NCBI GenBank assembly: GCA_021648025.1
Contig: JAKITO010000007.1
Span: forward strand, 27,874-91,873
DNA from: Paracoccaceae bacterium
GTDB taxonomy: Bacteria; Pseudomonadota; Alphaproteobacteria; Rhodobacterales; Rhodobacteraceae
Direction: 5' to 3'
Length of the DNA: 64,000 nucleotides
Shown one piece after another: positions 19,412 through 27,491 of this stretch. The notes below the pieces were generated by a model that was not told the DNA's origin, searched no databases, and saw only the letters and a program-made list of their open reading frames with translations. The translations under genes and the position numbers were made by a program. How positions within the stretch are numbered: the first letter of the stretch is position 1; each line of letters starts with the position of its first letter.

Positions 19412-20457
19412 CCTGGCTTTGCAGTATACATCTGCCGCCGCCGTTCCTTGACCATTGCCGTGGCGTCGGCCGTGCCGTCATGGAACGTGCCAAACCACTT
19501 GTCCCAGGGCATTTCATCAGTGCCATAGTTGCATTCAAAGTACCGGTGATGCAGTTGATGAAAGAAATACCCCATGCCGATCCGCTTTTTACCGTCAATC
19601 AACAGGCTCTCAAATCCTGAATGGCTGAAAATTGAGATCAGCACATTGAATTGCAAGTGAAAGATCACATGCAGCGGGCTTGACGGCACCACAAAGTGGA
19701 TCAGCACCGAACCAAGGTAAATCAGATGTTCAACCGGGTGCATTGCCATACCGGACCACGGCCCAAGGTTGATGTTGCGGTGATGCAGCGCATGCACGCG
19801 TTTGTACAATGGTGGCCAATGCAATGCCCGGTGAACCCAGTAGAAAAAGAACGAATACCACAGCGGGATCAGAACAAACATCGCCACAAACCAGATTGAT
19901 CCGGCCACACTGTCGCCGAAGGCCAGCAACGGCGCCAGCCCGTTGGCCTGTGCGCCCAGCAAAACAACCTCCCAGAAGGTCCAGAAAAATACGCCACTGG
20001 TCAGGGACCAGAACACATTGTCATGCACCTGATTGCTGAAGGTGAACATGCGGCCCTTTTTGACCAATGGGCGCGCGTCGAACTGAAGTTCCTTGCCCTG
20101 CCTGGAATAGCGAAAGAAATACAGGTGGATGGCTCCGGCCATGACAATCAACAACAGCATGTTGCGGATATAGATATGCGCGATCCAGCCAAGTTCGCCG
20201 GCATTGAAGCTGCCGACATTTTCAACCGTGCGGGTCAGCAACAGCCAGCTTAGAATGGCGGCGACCAGAAACACCACCCGCCCCGTCAGCTCGATCCAGT
20301 TCGAGGCGAGGGATTTCAACGAAACCAATGGCCGCGGCGGCCAGATGAAAATGGGCGAATTCACCAGTGGTACATCCGGGTGCCAATCCCATTTCGGATC
20401 GGCAACAACCGGCTTGTCGCCCGCGTCACCCTGGATTTTTTTGGCTTCGCTATCCAT
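19405..20457 (-). CDS. membrane fatty acid hydroxylase / sterol desaturase family
   Basis: The product is about 350 residues with four or more membrane helices and the eight-histidine di-iron pattern: HRALHW, HALHHRN, and HQLHHRYFE near the C-terminus, with AMHPVEHLIY between. Such enzymes hydroxylate or desaturate lipids at the membrane. The exact lipid is unknown; ornithine lipid, hopanoid, carotenoid and fatty acid substrates occur in the family. The ATG at 20457 (MDSEAKKIQGD) has GGGAAA upstream; an ATG at 20478 is an alternative. It lies 30 bases after the AsnC-domain gene on the same strand, a likely operon. Confidence 0.8.
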   Translation of the reverse strand: MDSEAKKIQGDAGDKPVVADPKWDWHPDVPLVNSPIFIWPPRPLVSLKSLASNWIELTGRVVFLVAAILSWLLLTRTVENVGSFNAGELGWIAHIYIRNMLLLIVMAGAIHLYFFRYSRQGKELQFDARPLVKKGRMFTFSNQVHDNVFWSLTSGVFFWTFWEVVLLGAQANGLAPLLAFGDSVAGSIWFVAMFVLIPLWYSFFFYWVHRALHWPPLYKRVHALHHRNINLGPWSGMAMHPVEHLIYLGSVLIHFVVPSSPLHVIFHLQFNVLISIFSHSGFESLLIDGKKRIGMGYFFHQLHHRYFECNYGTDEMPWDKWFGTFHDGTADATAMVKERRRQMYTAKPGQ

Positions 20458-20487
20458 GTCGCAAATTTCCCATCGCATCCGGCGTGG

Positions 20488-20727
20488 TTAGAACGCCTTG
20501 TATGTCATCGTCGTCAAGGACCGTTTGATCCCCGGGATGCTAAGCAGCTTGTCGTTGATGTATTTGCCCACATCTTCGCCTTTGGGGATATACATCTTCA
20601 TCAATAATTCAAAATCGCCACTGGTGGAATAAAGCTCTGAATGGATCTCGCGCAGGGCTATTTCCTCGGCCACCTTATAGGTATGGCCGGGTTTGCAACG
20701 AACCTGAATGAACACACATATGGTCAT
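20488..20727 (-). CDS. solitary Lrp/AsnC effector-binding (RAM) domain protein
   Basis: The 79-residue protein consists of only the AsnC ligand-binding fold: beta strand VFIQVRCKPGHTYKVAEEIA, then GDFELLMKMYIPKGEDVGKYI and the final SIPGIKRSLTTMTYKAF. No helix-turn-helix is present. Stand-alone RAM domains bind amino acids and may modulate full-length Lrp proteins or enzymes. It precedes the hydroxylase gene by 30 bases. Its own ATG is well defined. Confidence 0.82.
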   Translation of the reverse strand: MTICVFIQVRCKPGHTYKVAEEIALREIHSELYSTSGDFELLMKMYIPKGEDVGKYINDKLLSIPGIKRSLTTMTYKAF

Positions 20728-20827
20728 GGAGCAGCCTCAATCATGTTTCCTGCGCAGGCTGGCACGGGCATGCGTGATGCGCAATCCCCATTTGGCCACA
20801 GGTGGGGCCTGGTGATGATATGACACC

Positions 20828-20856
20828 TTGGAACGCCCTGTCCTTGCGCCTATAAG
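20828..20856 (+). promoter_or_regulatory. candidate housekeeping promoter of hisB
   Basis: TTGGAA at 20828-20833 and TATAAG at 20851-20856 are separated by 17 bases, the ideal sigma-70 spacing. hisB starts 45 bases downstream of the -10 box. No attenuator-like His codon run was noticed in the short leader. Confidence 0.5.
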
Positions 20857-20901
20857 CCCCCAACCCTCAGAGATATCCGGGCCCACAAAGGTAATAACCA
20901 G

Positions 20902-21489
20902 ATGCGCACCAGCCAGATCAGCCGCAAAACCGCCGAAACCGACATATCCGTGTCGATCAATCTGGACGGCGACGGACGTTATGACAATCAAACCGGCGTC
21001 GGGTTCTTTGATCATATGCTTGACCAACTGGCCCGCCATTCGTTGATTGATATGGAAATCCGCGCACAGGGTGATCTGCATATCGACGACCACCACACCG
21101 TCGAAGATGTGGGCATCGCCCTGGGTCAGGCCCTGAGCCGCGCGCTGGGCGACAAACGCGGTATTCGCCGCTATGGGGCCTGCCATCTGGCAATGGACGA
21201 CGCCCTTGTGCGCTGTGCGCTGGACCTGTCGGGGCGGCCATTTCTGGTCTGGAACGTTGACTTTGCCGCCGCCAAGATCGGCACCTTCGACACCGAACTG
21301 GTGCGCGAATTCTTTCAGGCGTTCAGCACCCATGGCGGCATTACCCTGCATGTGGACGCGCTGCACGGGTTCAACGCGCACCATTTGGCCGAGGCCGCGT
21401 TCAAATCCGTCGCCCGCGCCTTGCGCGAAGCGGTCGAAAATGATCCGCGCAAAAGTGATGCGGTGCCGTCGACCAAAGGCATACTTTAG
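20902..21489 (+). CDS. hisB: imidazoleglycerol-phosphate dehydratase
   Basis: The 195-residue enzyme removes water from imidazole-glycerol phosphate in histidine synthesis. The manganese-binding repeats are visible: [53 protein letters not shown]. It is monofunctional, with no phosphatase domain, as usual outside enterics. hisH follows after four bases. An AAAGGT-like site precedes the ATG. Confidence 0.97.
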   Translation: MRTSQISRKTAETDISVSINLDGDGRYDNQTGVGFFDHMLDQLARHSLIDMEIRAQGDLHIDDHHTVEDVGIALGQALSRALGDKRGIRRYGACHLAMDDALVRCALDLSGRPFLVWNVDFAAAKIGTFDTELVREFFQAFSTHGGITLHVDALHGFNAHHLAEAAFKSVARALREAVENDPRKSDAVPSTKGIL

Positions 21490-21493
21490 GGCG

Positions 21494-22132
21494 ATGCTGA
21501 CAGCCATCATCGACTATGAAAGTGGCAATCTGCATTCCGCCGAGAAGGCATTTCAACGCATGGCAGCTGAGGTAGGCGCCGGCCGAATCATCGTCACATC
21601 TGACGCCGATGTGGTGGCGCGCGCCGACCGGATTGTCCTGCCCGGTGATGGTGCCTTTCCGGCCTGTGCCGCGGCGTTGCGCGGGCGATCCGGCCTGTTT
21701 GACGCCCTGCGCGAGGCGGTTGAAACCCGTGGCCGACCGTTTCTTGGAATCTGCGTCGGCATGCAGTTGATGGCCAGCCGGGGCCGGGAATATCAGGACA
21801 CGCCGGGGCTTGACTGGATCGGCGGCGAGATCGACAGAATAATCCCCTCAGACCCCAATCAGAAGGTGCCGCATATGGGCTGGAACGATCTGGTGATTGA
21901 CCAGAGCCACCCGGTTCTGGAGGGCGTAAAGACCGGTGACCATGTGTATTTTGTCCACTCTTATCATTTTGCGGTCTCGGACCCGGCGGACCGGTTGGCA
22001 CATGTCGATTATTCCGGTGATGTGACGGCGGTTGTTGCCAAGGGCACAATGATCGGCCTGCAATTTCACCCCGAAAAAAGCCAGGCCATCGGGCTAAGGA
22101 TGATCGCCAATTTCCTGCGTTGGTCCCCTTGA
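21494..22132 (+). CDS. hisH: imidazole glycerol phosphate synthase, glutaminase subunit
   Basis: The 212-residue class I glutamine amidotransferase feeds ammonia to HisF. The nucleophile is in PFLGICVGMQLMASRG, and the His-Glu pair is in GLQFHPEKSQAIG near the C-terminus. A longer in-frame opening reaches back into hisB, but MLTAIIDYESGNLHSAEKAF is the conserved N-terminus. It is translationally close to hisB. hisA and hisF are not in the window. The convergent leuA ends 28 bases later. Confidence 0.96.
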   Translation: MLTAIIDYESGNLHSAEKAFQRMAAEVGAGRIIVTSDADVVARADRIVLPGDGAFPACAAALRGRSGLFDALREAVETRGRPFLGICVGMQLMASRGREYQDTPGLDWIGGEIDRIIPSDPNQKVPHMGWNDLVIDQSHPVLEGVKTGDHVYFVHSYHFAVSDPADRLAHVDYSGDVTAVVAKGTMIGLQFHPEKSQAIGLRMIANFLRWSP

Positions 22133-22142
22133 AACAAGGTTA

Positions 22143-22166
22143 ACGCAGGGTTTGCCCAGCCTACGA
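22143..22166. repeat. dispersed intergenic motif, copy 2
   Basis: The region between hisH and leuA carries GGGTTTGCCCAGCCTACG, matching the copy near 4027-4050 at about 20 of 24 positions. It extends a few bases into the leuA stop region. Confidence 0.35.
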
Positions 22167-23723
22167 CACATCCTTATAGTTGATCTCACGCTTATCCTCG
22201 CCCGGTGCGGATTTATCGCGCCGCACCAGCAGACGGTTCAATGCGTGCACATAGGCCTTGGCCGAGGCCACAACCGTATCGGTATCCGCCGACTGACCGG
22301 TAACAATCCGCCCGTCTTCCTCAAGCCGGACTGAGACAGTCGCCTGCGCGTCAGTGCCCTCGGTCACCGCATTTACCTGATACAACTGCAACCTGGCATT
22401 ATGCGGGAACAGCGCCTTGACTGCGTTAAAGGTGGCATCAACCGGCCCGTCACCGGTTTGGGTGGTTTTTTGTTCGACCCCGTCAATCTGCATCACCAGA
22501 TCGGCCTGTTGCGGCCCATGGGTGCCACAGACCACCCGCAGAGAGGTGATTTTCAGACGGTCATTTTCCGGGTCCGTACCGACCCCCATCAAGGCCACCA
22601 GATCGTCGTCAAAAATCTCTTTCTTGCGATCTGCCAGTTCTTTGAAGCGCACGAACACATCGCGCAGCTGATTATCGCCCAGTTCAAACCCCAGATTGTT
22701 CAGTTTTGACCGCAGCGCAGCGCGGCCTGAATGTTTGCCCATGACGATATTGGTCTCGGTCAGGCCGACATCTTCGGGGCGCATGATCTCAAACGTCTCG
22801 GCGTTTTTCAGCATGCCGTCCTGATGGATGCCCGATTCGTGGGCGAATGCGTTCTTGCCGGTGATCGCCTTGTTGAACTGCACCGCAAAGCCGCTGACTG
22901 TCGCCACCTTGCGTGAGATTGCCATGATCTTGGTGGTATCAATGCCAGTGGTCCACGGCATGATGTCAGGCCGGACTTTCAACGCCATCACCACCTCTTC
23001 CAAGGCGGTATTGCCGGCCCGTTCACCCAGCCCGTTGATCGTGCATTCAATCTGACGCGCGCCACCGGCCACAGCGGCCAAAGCGTTGGCTGTGGCCATG
23101 CCCAGATCGTTGTGACAGTGCGTGGCAAACACCACATCTTGCGCGCCCGGGACAGTTTCGATCAGACGTTTGATCAGATCGGCACTTTCGACCGGGGCGG
23201 TATAGCCCACCGTATCGGGGACATTGATTGTGGTCGCCCCGGCAAGAATCGCGATCTCGATGGTGCGACACAGGTAATCCCATTCGGTCCGGGTGGCGTC
23301 CATCGGCGACCATTGCACGTTGTCACACAGGTTGCGGGCGTGGGTCACGGTTTCGTGGATGCGATCCGCCATTTCATCCTGGGTAAGATTGGGAATCGCC
23401 CGGTGCAGCGGCGACGTGCCGATAAACGTATGAATGCGTGGCGCGCGGGCGTGTTTCACCGCCTGCCAACAGCGGTCGATATCGCCTATGTTGGCCCGCG
23501 CCAGCCCGCAAACCACGCTGTTCTGCATGGTTCGTGCAATCGCGGCCACCGCCTTGAAATCTCCTTCCGAGGCGATGGGAAACCCGGCTTCGATGATATC
23601 GACGCCCATATCATCCAGCATCCCGGCGATTTCGAGTTTTTCGTCGTGGGTCATGGTGGCGCCCGGGCTTTGCTCTCCGTCGCGCAATGTGGTGTCAAAG
23701 ATGACAACTTTGTTCTGGTCCAT
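22161..23723 (-). CDS. leuA: 2-isopropylmalate synthase
   Basis: The 520-residue enzyme condenses acetyl-CoA with 2-oxoisovalerate, the first committed step of leucine synthesis. The HMGL-like catalytic barrel starts with VVIFDTTLRDGEQSPGATMT and includes the metal-binding THCHNDLGMATANALAA. The C-terminal leucine-binding regulatory domain (about 390-510) supports feedback control. The ATG at 23723 has AGGA six bases upstream; the extension to 23777 is rejected. A candidate leader peptide lies upstream. Confidence 0.96.
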   Translation of the reverse strand: MDQNKVVIFDTTLRDGEQSPGATMTHDEKLEIAGMLDDMGVDIIEAGFPIASEGDFKAVAAIARTMQNSVVCGLARANIGDIDRCWQAVKHARAPRIHTFIGTSPLHRAIPNLTQDEMADRIHETVTHARNLCDNVQWSPMDATRTEWDYLCRTIEIAILAGATTINVPDTVGYTAPVESADLIKRLIETVPGAQDVVFATHCHNDLGMATANALAAVAGGARQIECTINGLGERAGNTALEEVVMALKVRPDIMPWTTGIDTTKIMAISRKVATVSGFAVQFNKAITGKNAFAHESGIHQDGMLKNAETFEIMRPEDVGLTETNIVMGKHSGRAALRSKLNNLGFELGDNQLRDVFVRFKELADRKKEIFDDDLVALMGVGTDPENDRLKITSLRVVCGTHGPQQADLVMQIDGVEQKTTQTGDGPVDATFNAVKALFPHNARLQLYQVNAVTEGTDAQATVSVRLEEDGRIVTGQSADTDTVVASAKAYVHALNRLLVRRDKSAPGEDKREINYKDVS

Positions 23724-23781
23724 TGTTTGTCCTAAGCTGAGATTGAAAGATTTGTGTATACGGCGCCGATCAAACATCCCC

Positions 23782-23809
23782 TGAGCGCAAGCGCCAGACA
23801 GGCGCGCTC
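23782..23809 (-). promoter_or_regulatory. stem-loop downstream of leuA leader ORF
   Basis: Right at the stop of the putative leader ORF the transcript can form GAGCGC...GCGCTC enclosing GCGCC-TGTCT-GGCGC, both stems perfect. This is the sort of hairpin expected for ribosome-position-dependent control. No U-run follows directly, so it is not a textbook terminator. Confidence 0.35.
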
Positions 23810-23852
23810 AGAGGCAGCTTAGCAGTCGCAGACCCGCAGACTCCAAAGGCAT
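23808..23852 (-). CDS. candidate leuA leader peptide
   Basis: A short ORF upstream of leuA encodes MPLESAGLRLLSCL, 14 residues of which five are leucine, ending about 85 bases before the leuA start. An in-frame upstream ATG at 23906 would make it 32 residues. A GC-rich double hairpin follows the stop. Leucine-rich leader peptides control leu genes in many proteobacteria by attenuation. The Shine-Dalgarno is weak, so this is a candidate only. Confidence 0.35.
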   Translation of the reverse strand: MPLESAGLRLLSCL

Positions 23853-23951
23853 ACCCGCGCGTCGCGGGGCGTTTGGGGCAATGGAAATTGGTGTCTGCTG
23901 TACCATAACGCAAAGGTTAGCCGGTCTGAATTAAAAGATACAGCCCCAATT

Positions 23952-25442
23952 TCAGGCTCTGATAACACCGTCACCGGTAATTGCATAGTTTGACAATGTA
24001 GTGTCGGCAAAGGTCATGCGATGGTCCAGAATACGCCGTGTCAGGCGCAACATTTCACCGGCATACGCCGGATCGTCGGCCAGGTTTCTGGCCTCGCCCT
24101 CGCCTCGGTGATCAAACAACATCGGTGGAAGACCGCCATTGAGATGCACCAGCGTCAGGTGGCGTTCGCGCAGGATCGACAGGTTACATTTTGTGATCGG
24201 CAAGCCGTCACTGGACAAGCCGTCCGTCCCCCCGGGGATGCGGGCGAAATCCAGTTCGGCCCAGGTATAATCGCGCCAACCGTCCGGCACATCGCCCCGC
24301 ATCAGCGGATAAAGCGAGCGACCATCGACCGAGGTGGGAATATCCAGACCGGCGAAATCAAGAAGGGTTGGGAAAATGTCGATACATTCGGTTGGTGCGT
24401 CAATAATCTGACCTGCGTTTTCAAGGTTCGGGTCGCGGATGATCAATGGCACTTGGAACGCGGAGTCAAAGATCGTGCTTTTGCCCCAACTGCCATAGTC
24501 ACCCAGCATTTCACCGTGATCTGAAGTCAGGACAATCAAGGTTTCATCATACTGCCCGCTGTCTTTCAGAAACTGGATTATCCGACCGATGTGATGATCC
24601 ACTTCTGCCGCCAGTCCCAGATAGACCTGCCGCAATGTCCTTGTGGATTCCGGGGTGTCGGTAAGGTCGGCAACCCCCGGCAGAAACCGGGTGATCGGTT
24701 GGCTTGCACGGGCCTCTTGCATCAGTGGGTGGTCGGCAATTTCCGGGCTGATTTCGCGCGGCACGGGGATGTCGTTGCTTTTACAAAGCCGGTTATACGG
24801 CTCGGGCGCAACAAATGGAGGGTGCGGGCGGAGGTATGTCAGATGAACGAACCAAGGGGCCTTCAACGGTGCCAGGGTTTGCAGGCACTGGTCGGTCAAA
24901 AACGCTGTGTCAGAATCCTCTTTGGCATAAAATGCCGGGCTATCAATGTCCGGCCCATCGGGCAGATAGAACTGATCAAACGGCGGCACTTTATAGCCTC
25001 TGGAGGCAAGGGCTCCGCGCCACATTAGGCTGACTTCCATACGCATTTCCAGCCGTTCCTCAAACCCGGCCATAGGCATTTCATAATCGCGAAGTGCCGG
25101 GTCGCCGGGATGGTGAATGCGCGGGTCCTGGGTGGTATCGGTATAGCCGAACAGCATCGGCACATAACCGGCTTTGCGCATTTCCCGCGGCACCGTCGGG
25201 ATCATATGGTCAAGGGGCGCGCCATTGCGCACAGACCGGTGGTTCATCGCGTATTGCCCGGTTAAAAGCGACGCGCGCGATGGGCCGCAAGGGGTTATCA
25301 CACTCCAATGATTGGCAAAACTGATTGCGTCCTGCATCAGCGCACGAATATTGGGTAATTCGGCAGCTTCGGCCATGCCGCCGTGCAGCAAATCAGCGCG
25401 GAACTGATCCACGGTGATGAACAGAACATTTTTGCGTTTCAT
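23952..25442 (-). CDS. phosphonate monoester hydrolase / sulfatase (alkaline phosphatase superfamily)
   Basis: The 496-residue hydrolase has the metal site ITVDQFRADLL, the formylglycine motif CGPSRASLLTG (Cys52), YLRPHPPFVAPEPY and VLTSDHGEMLGDYGSWGK. The MNHRSVRNGAPLD segment after the active-site motif is close to Rhizobium/Burkholderia phosphonate monoester hydrolases, which are promiscuous for phosphate, phosphonate and sulfate esters. No signal peptide is seen, so it is probably cytoplasmic. Activity needs conversion of Cys52 to formylglycine by an enzyme not in the window. The neighbouring divergent Na/Pi transporter gene hints at phosphorus use. Confidence 0.85.
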   Translation of the reverse strand: MKRKNVLFITVDQFRADLLHGGMAEAAELPNIRALMQDAISFANHWSVITPCGPSRASLLTGQYAMNHRSVRNGAPLDHMIPTVPREMRKAGYVPMLFGYTDTTQDPRIHHPGDPALRDYEMPMAGFEERLEMRMEVSLMWRGALASRGYKVPPFDQFYLPDGPDIDSPAFYAKEDSDTAFLTDQCLQTLAPLKAPWFVHLTYLRPHPPFVAPEPYNRLCKSNDIPVPREISPEIADHPLMQEARASQPITRFLPGVADLTDTPESTRTLRQVYLGLAAEVDHHIGRIIQFLKDSGQYDETLIVLTSDHGEMLGDYGSWGKSTIFDSAFQVPLIIRDPNLENAGQIIDAPTECIDIFPTLLDFAGLDIPTSVDGRSLYPLMRGDVPDGWRDYTWAELDFARIPGGTDGLSSDGLPITKCNLSILRERHLTLVHLNGGLPPMLFDHRGEGEARNLADDPAYAGEMLRLTRRILDHRMTFADTTLSNYAITGDGVIRA

Positions 25443-25701
25443 CGGCGTATTCCTGGAGAATCGTTCCTCCCGCTAGCACACAGAATTTCACAAAACTATA
25501 GGGTTGAGTGGACATTTGTCGAAAAATGCGGTTTGAGGGCGTCTCGGAGATACAACGGCACATCAAGCCAATTCTGACAGACCAACTTTCGCACGGGCGA
25601 AACACTGATTTCAGATTGGTTTGGCGGGGGGCGGAATGATCTGGAATGGCTAGGTTTCGGTTATCAGTGTCCAGGAATAGAGCGAACAACAAGGGCGCGG
25701 C

Positions 25702-27384
25702 ATGAGTATTGTAAGCTTTCTGGTGGAATTGACCGGTGCCACGATGCTGCTGCTTTATGCCGTGCGCATGGTGCGTACCGGGATAGAACGGGCCTTTGGC
25801 GCATCGTTTCATCGGATCATGACGACAACCAGCAACCCGGCAAGCTCGGCAGCCACAGGGCTGGTCATGGCCGTGGTCATGCAAAGCTCGGCCGCTGTCG
25901 CCCTGCTGGTCGCGGGGTTTGCAGGAACTGGCGCGATCAGCTTTGGCGCGGGGTTGGCGGTGGTCCTTGGGGCGGATTTGGGGTCGGCTTTGCTGATCCA
26001 GGTGTTGTCGTTCAAACTGGAATGGCTGGTGCCGGTGTTGCTGGCGGTCGGCGGTGGGTTTTTCATCAAATCAGACCGGCGCAAGCTGAAACAGGCCGGG
26101 CGGATCATCCTTGGTATCGCCTTTATCCTGATATCGCTGCGGTTTTTGCGCGAAACCATGGACCCAATCCGCGATTCTGCGTTTTTGCCATCAATTGCCG
26201 GATACCTTGAAGCCGATTTTATTGCCGCATTCCTGATTGGTGCATTGCTGGCCTGGGCGATGCATTCCTCGGTTGCGGTGATATTGATGTGCGTGACTAT
26301 GGTGGCAATTGACGCCATCCCGATTGGGGCTGGCGTTTCACTGGTGTTGGGGGCCAACCTTGGCTCGGCGATCATTCCTATCTGGCTTAGCCGGGGCCTG
26401 TCGCCGGTGGCGCGGCGGGTGCCATTGGCGAACTTTCTGTTGCGGGGCAGCGGGGCGGTTTTGATGGTGGTGATTGTCAACAAAACGCCAATCCTGTCTG
26501 TTTTGGGCTGGAACGATGGGGCGCAGGCGTTGATCAACATGCATGTCGCCTTTAACATGTTGCTGTTGCTGGCTCTGCCGTTCTGCCGGTTTCTGGAAGG
26601 ACCGATGGCCAGGTTTCTGCCGGAGATCAGCACACCCGAAGAAGACCTGCCGCATGAATATGTCTCGGTGCTTGATCACAGCGCAAAATCGGTGCCAACC
26701 TTGGCCCTGGCCAACCTGAAACGCGAAGTGTTGCGGATGGAGCAGGTGATGCAATCCATGTGCGCGCCCTTGATGGAGCTGTTTCGCGAATATGACAAAG
26801 ACCGCGCCCAGGCCCTGACCGACCGCGATGGGGTTTTGAACAAGGCGCTGGACGATATCCGCCATTATGTCGCTGAAATGCCGTCTGACAAGATGACCAA
26901 GCAGGAATCGAAACGTGCCCGCGAATTGACTGAATACGCCATTGCGCTAGAAGCATCAGGTAATCTGGTGGTGAAATTCCTGCTGCCTCAGGTACGTGAG
27001 AAAGCCCGCAACGGTGTGAAGTTCTCCAAGGCGGGGCGTCAGGAACTGATAAATATGCACGAACGGGTGATGGCCAACATGGGGTTGGCGTCAAATGTGT
27101 TGGTTTCCGACGATATTGAAAGTGCGCGGTTGTTGTTGGAAGAAAAGACCGAAATGACCCGGATGGAACGGTCAAGCCGCAAGAAACACCTAAGGCGGTT
27201 GTCGGAGGGGTCACAAGCCAGCTTTGACAGCAGTGACATTCACCTGGAAATGTTGCGGGTCTTGCGGGAAATCAACAGCCATGTGGCGTCGGTCTGTTAT
27301 CCGATCCTGTACCGGGGCGGTCAGTTGCTGGAAACACGGCTGATCGAAACGATGGATGACGACCCGGACGCTGTAGAGAACTGA
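25702..27384 (+). CDS. Na+/phosphate cotransporter with PhoU-like C-terminus
   Basis: The 560-residue protein has duplicated NptA/PNaS-type membrane halves: TSNPASSAATGLVMAVVMQS with its QSS signature, and a second repeat around AMHSSVAVILMCVTMVAIDA. They are followed from about residue 320 by a cytoplasmic helical PhoU-like domain (SVLDHSAKSVPTLALANLKR onward). Such proteins take up inorganic phosphate with sodium. It is divergent from the hydrolase gene, so released phosphate could be imported here. The 259-base upstream gap shows no clear Pho box by eye. A REP-like palindrome pair follows. Confidence 0.88.
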   Translation: MSIVSFLVELTGATMLLLYAVRMVRTGIERAFGASFHRIMTTTSNPASSAATGLVMAVVMQSSAAVALLVAGFAGTGAISFGAGLAVVLGADLGSALLIQVLSFKLEWLVPVLLAVGGGFFIKSDRRKLKQAGRIILGIAFILISLRFLRETMDPIRDSAFLPSIAGYLEADFIAAFLIGALLAWAMHSSVAVILMCVTMVAIDAIPIGAGVSLVLGANLGSAIIPIWLSRGLSPVARRVPLANFLLRGSGAVLMVVIVNKTPILSVLGWNDGAQALINMHVAFNMLLLLALPFCRFLEGPMARFLPEISTPEEDLPHEYVSVLDHSAKSVPTLALANLKREVLRMEQVMQSMCAPLMELFREYDKDRAQALTDRDGVLNKALDDIRHYVAEMPSDKMTKQESKRARELTEYAIALEASGNLVVKFLLPQVREKARNGVKFSKAGRQELINMHERVMANMGLASNVLVSDDIESARLLLEEKTEMTRMERSSRKKHLRRLSEGSQASFDSSDIHLEMLRVLREINSHVASVCYPILYRGGQLLETRLIETMDDDPDAVEN

Positions 27385-27398
27385 CCTGTCAGTGGTTG

Positions 27399-27477
27399 GT
27401 AGGATGGGTTTTCAACCCATCTTTCCATGCTGCCGGCCATGCTGTCGGGGGGAAGGTGGGTTGAAAACCCACCCTAC
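27399..27477. repeat. REP-like palindrome pair
   Basis: Two 22-base arms, 27399-27420 and 27456-27477, are inverted copies of each other (20 of 22 match), spaced by 35 bases. Each arm is itself a small palindrome, GGGTT-TTC-AACCC. This is the structure of REP/BIME elements mobilised by RAYT transposases. It lies between two convergent genes and could act as a bidirectional transcription stop or mRNA stabiliser. Confidence 0.75.
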
Positions 27478-27491
27478 GGATTGTTGCAGTG

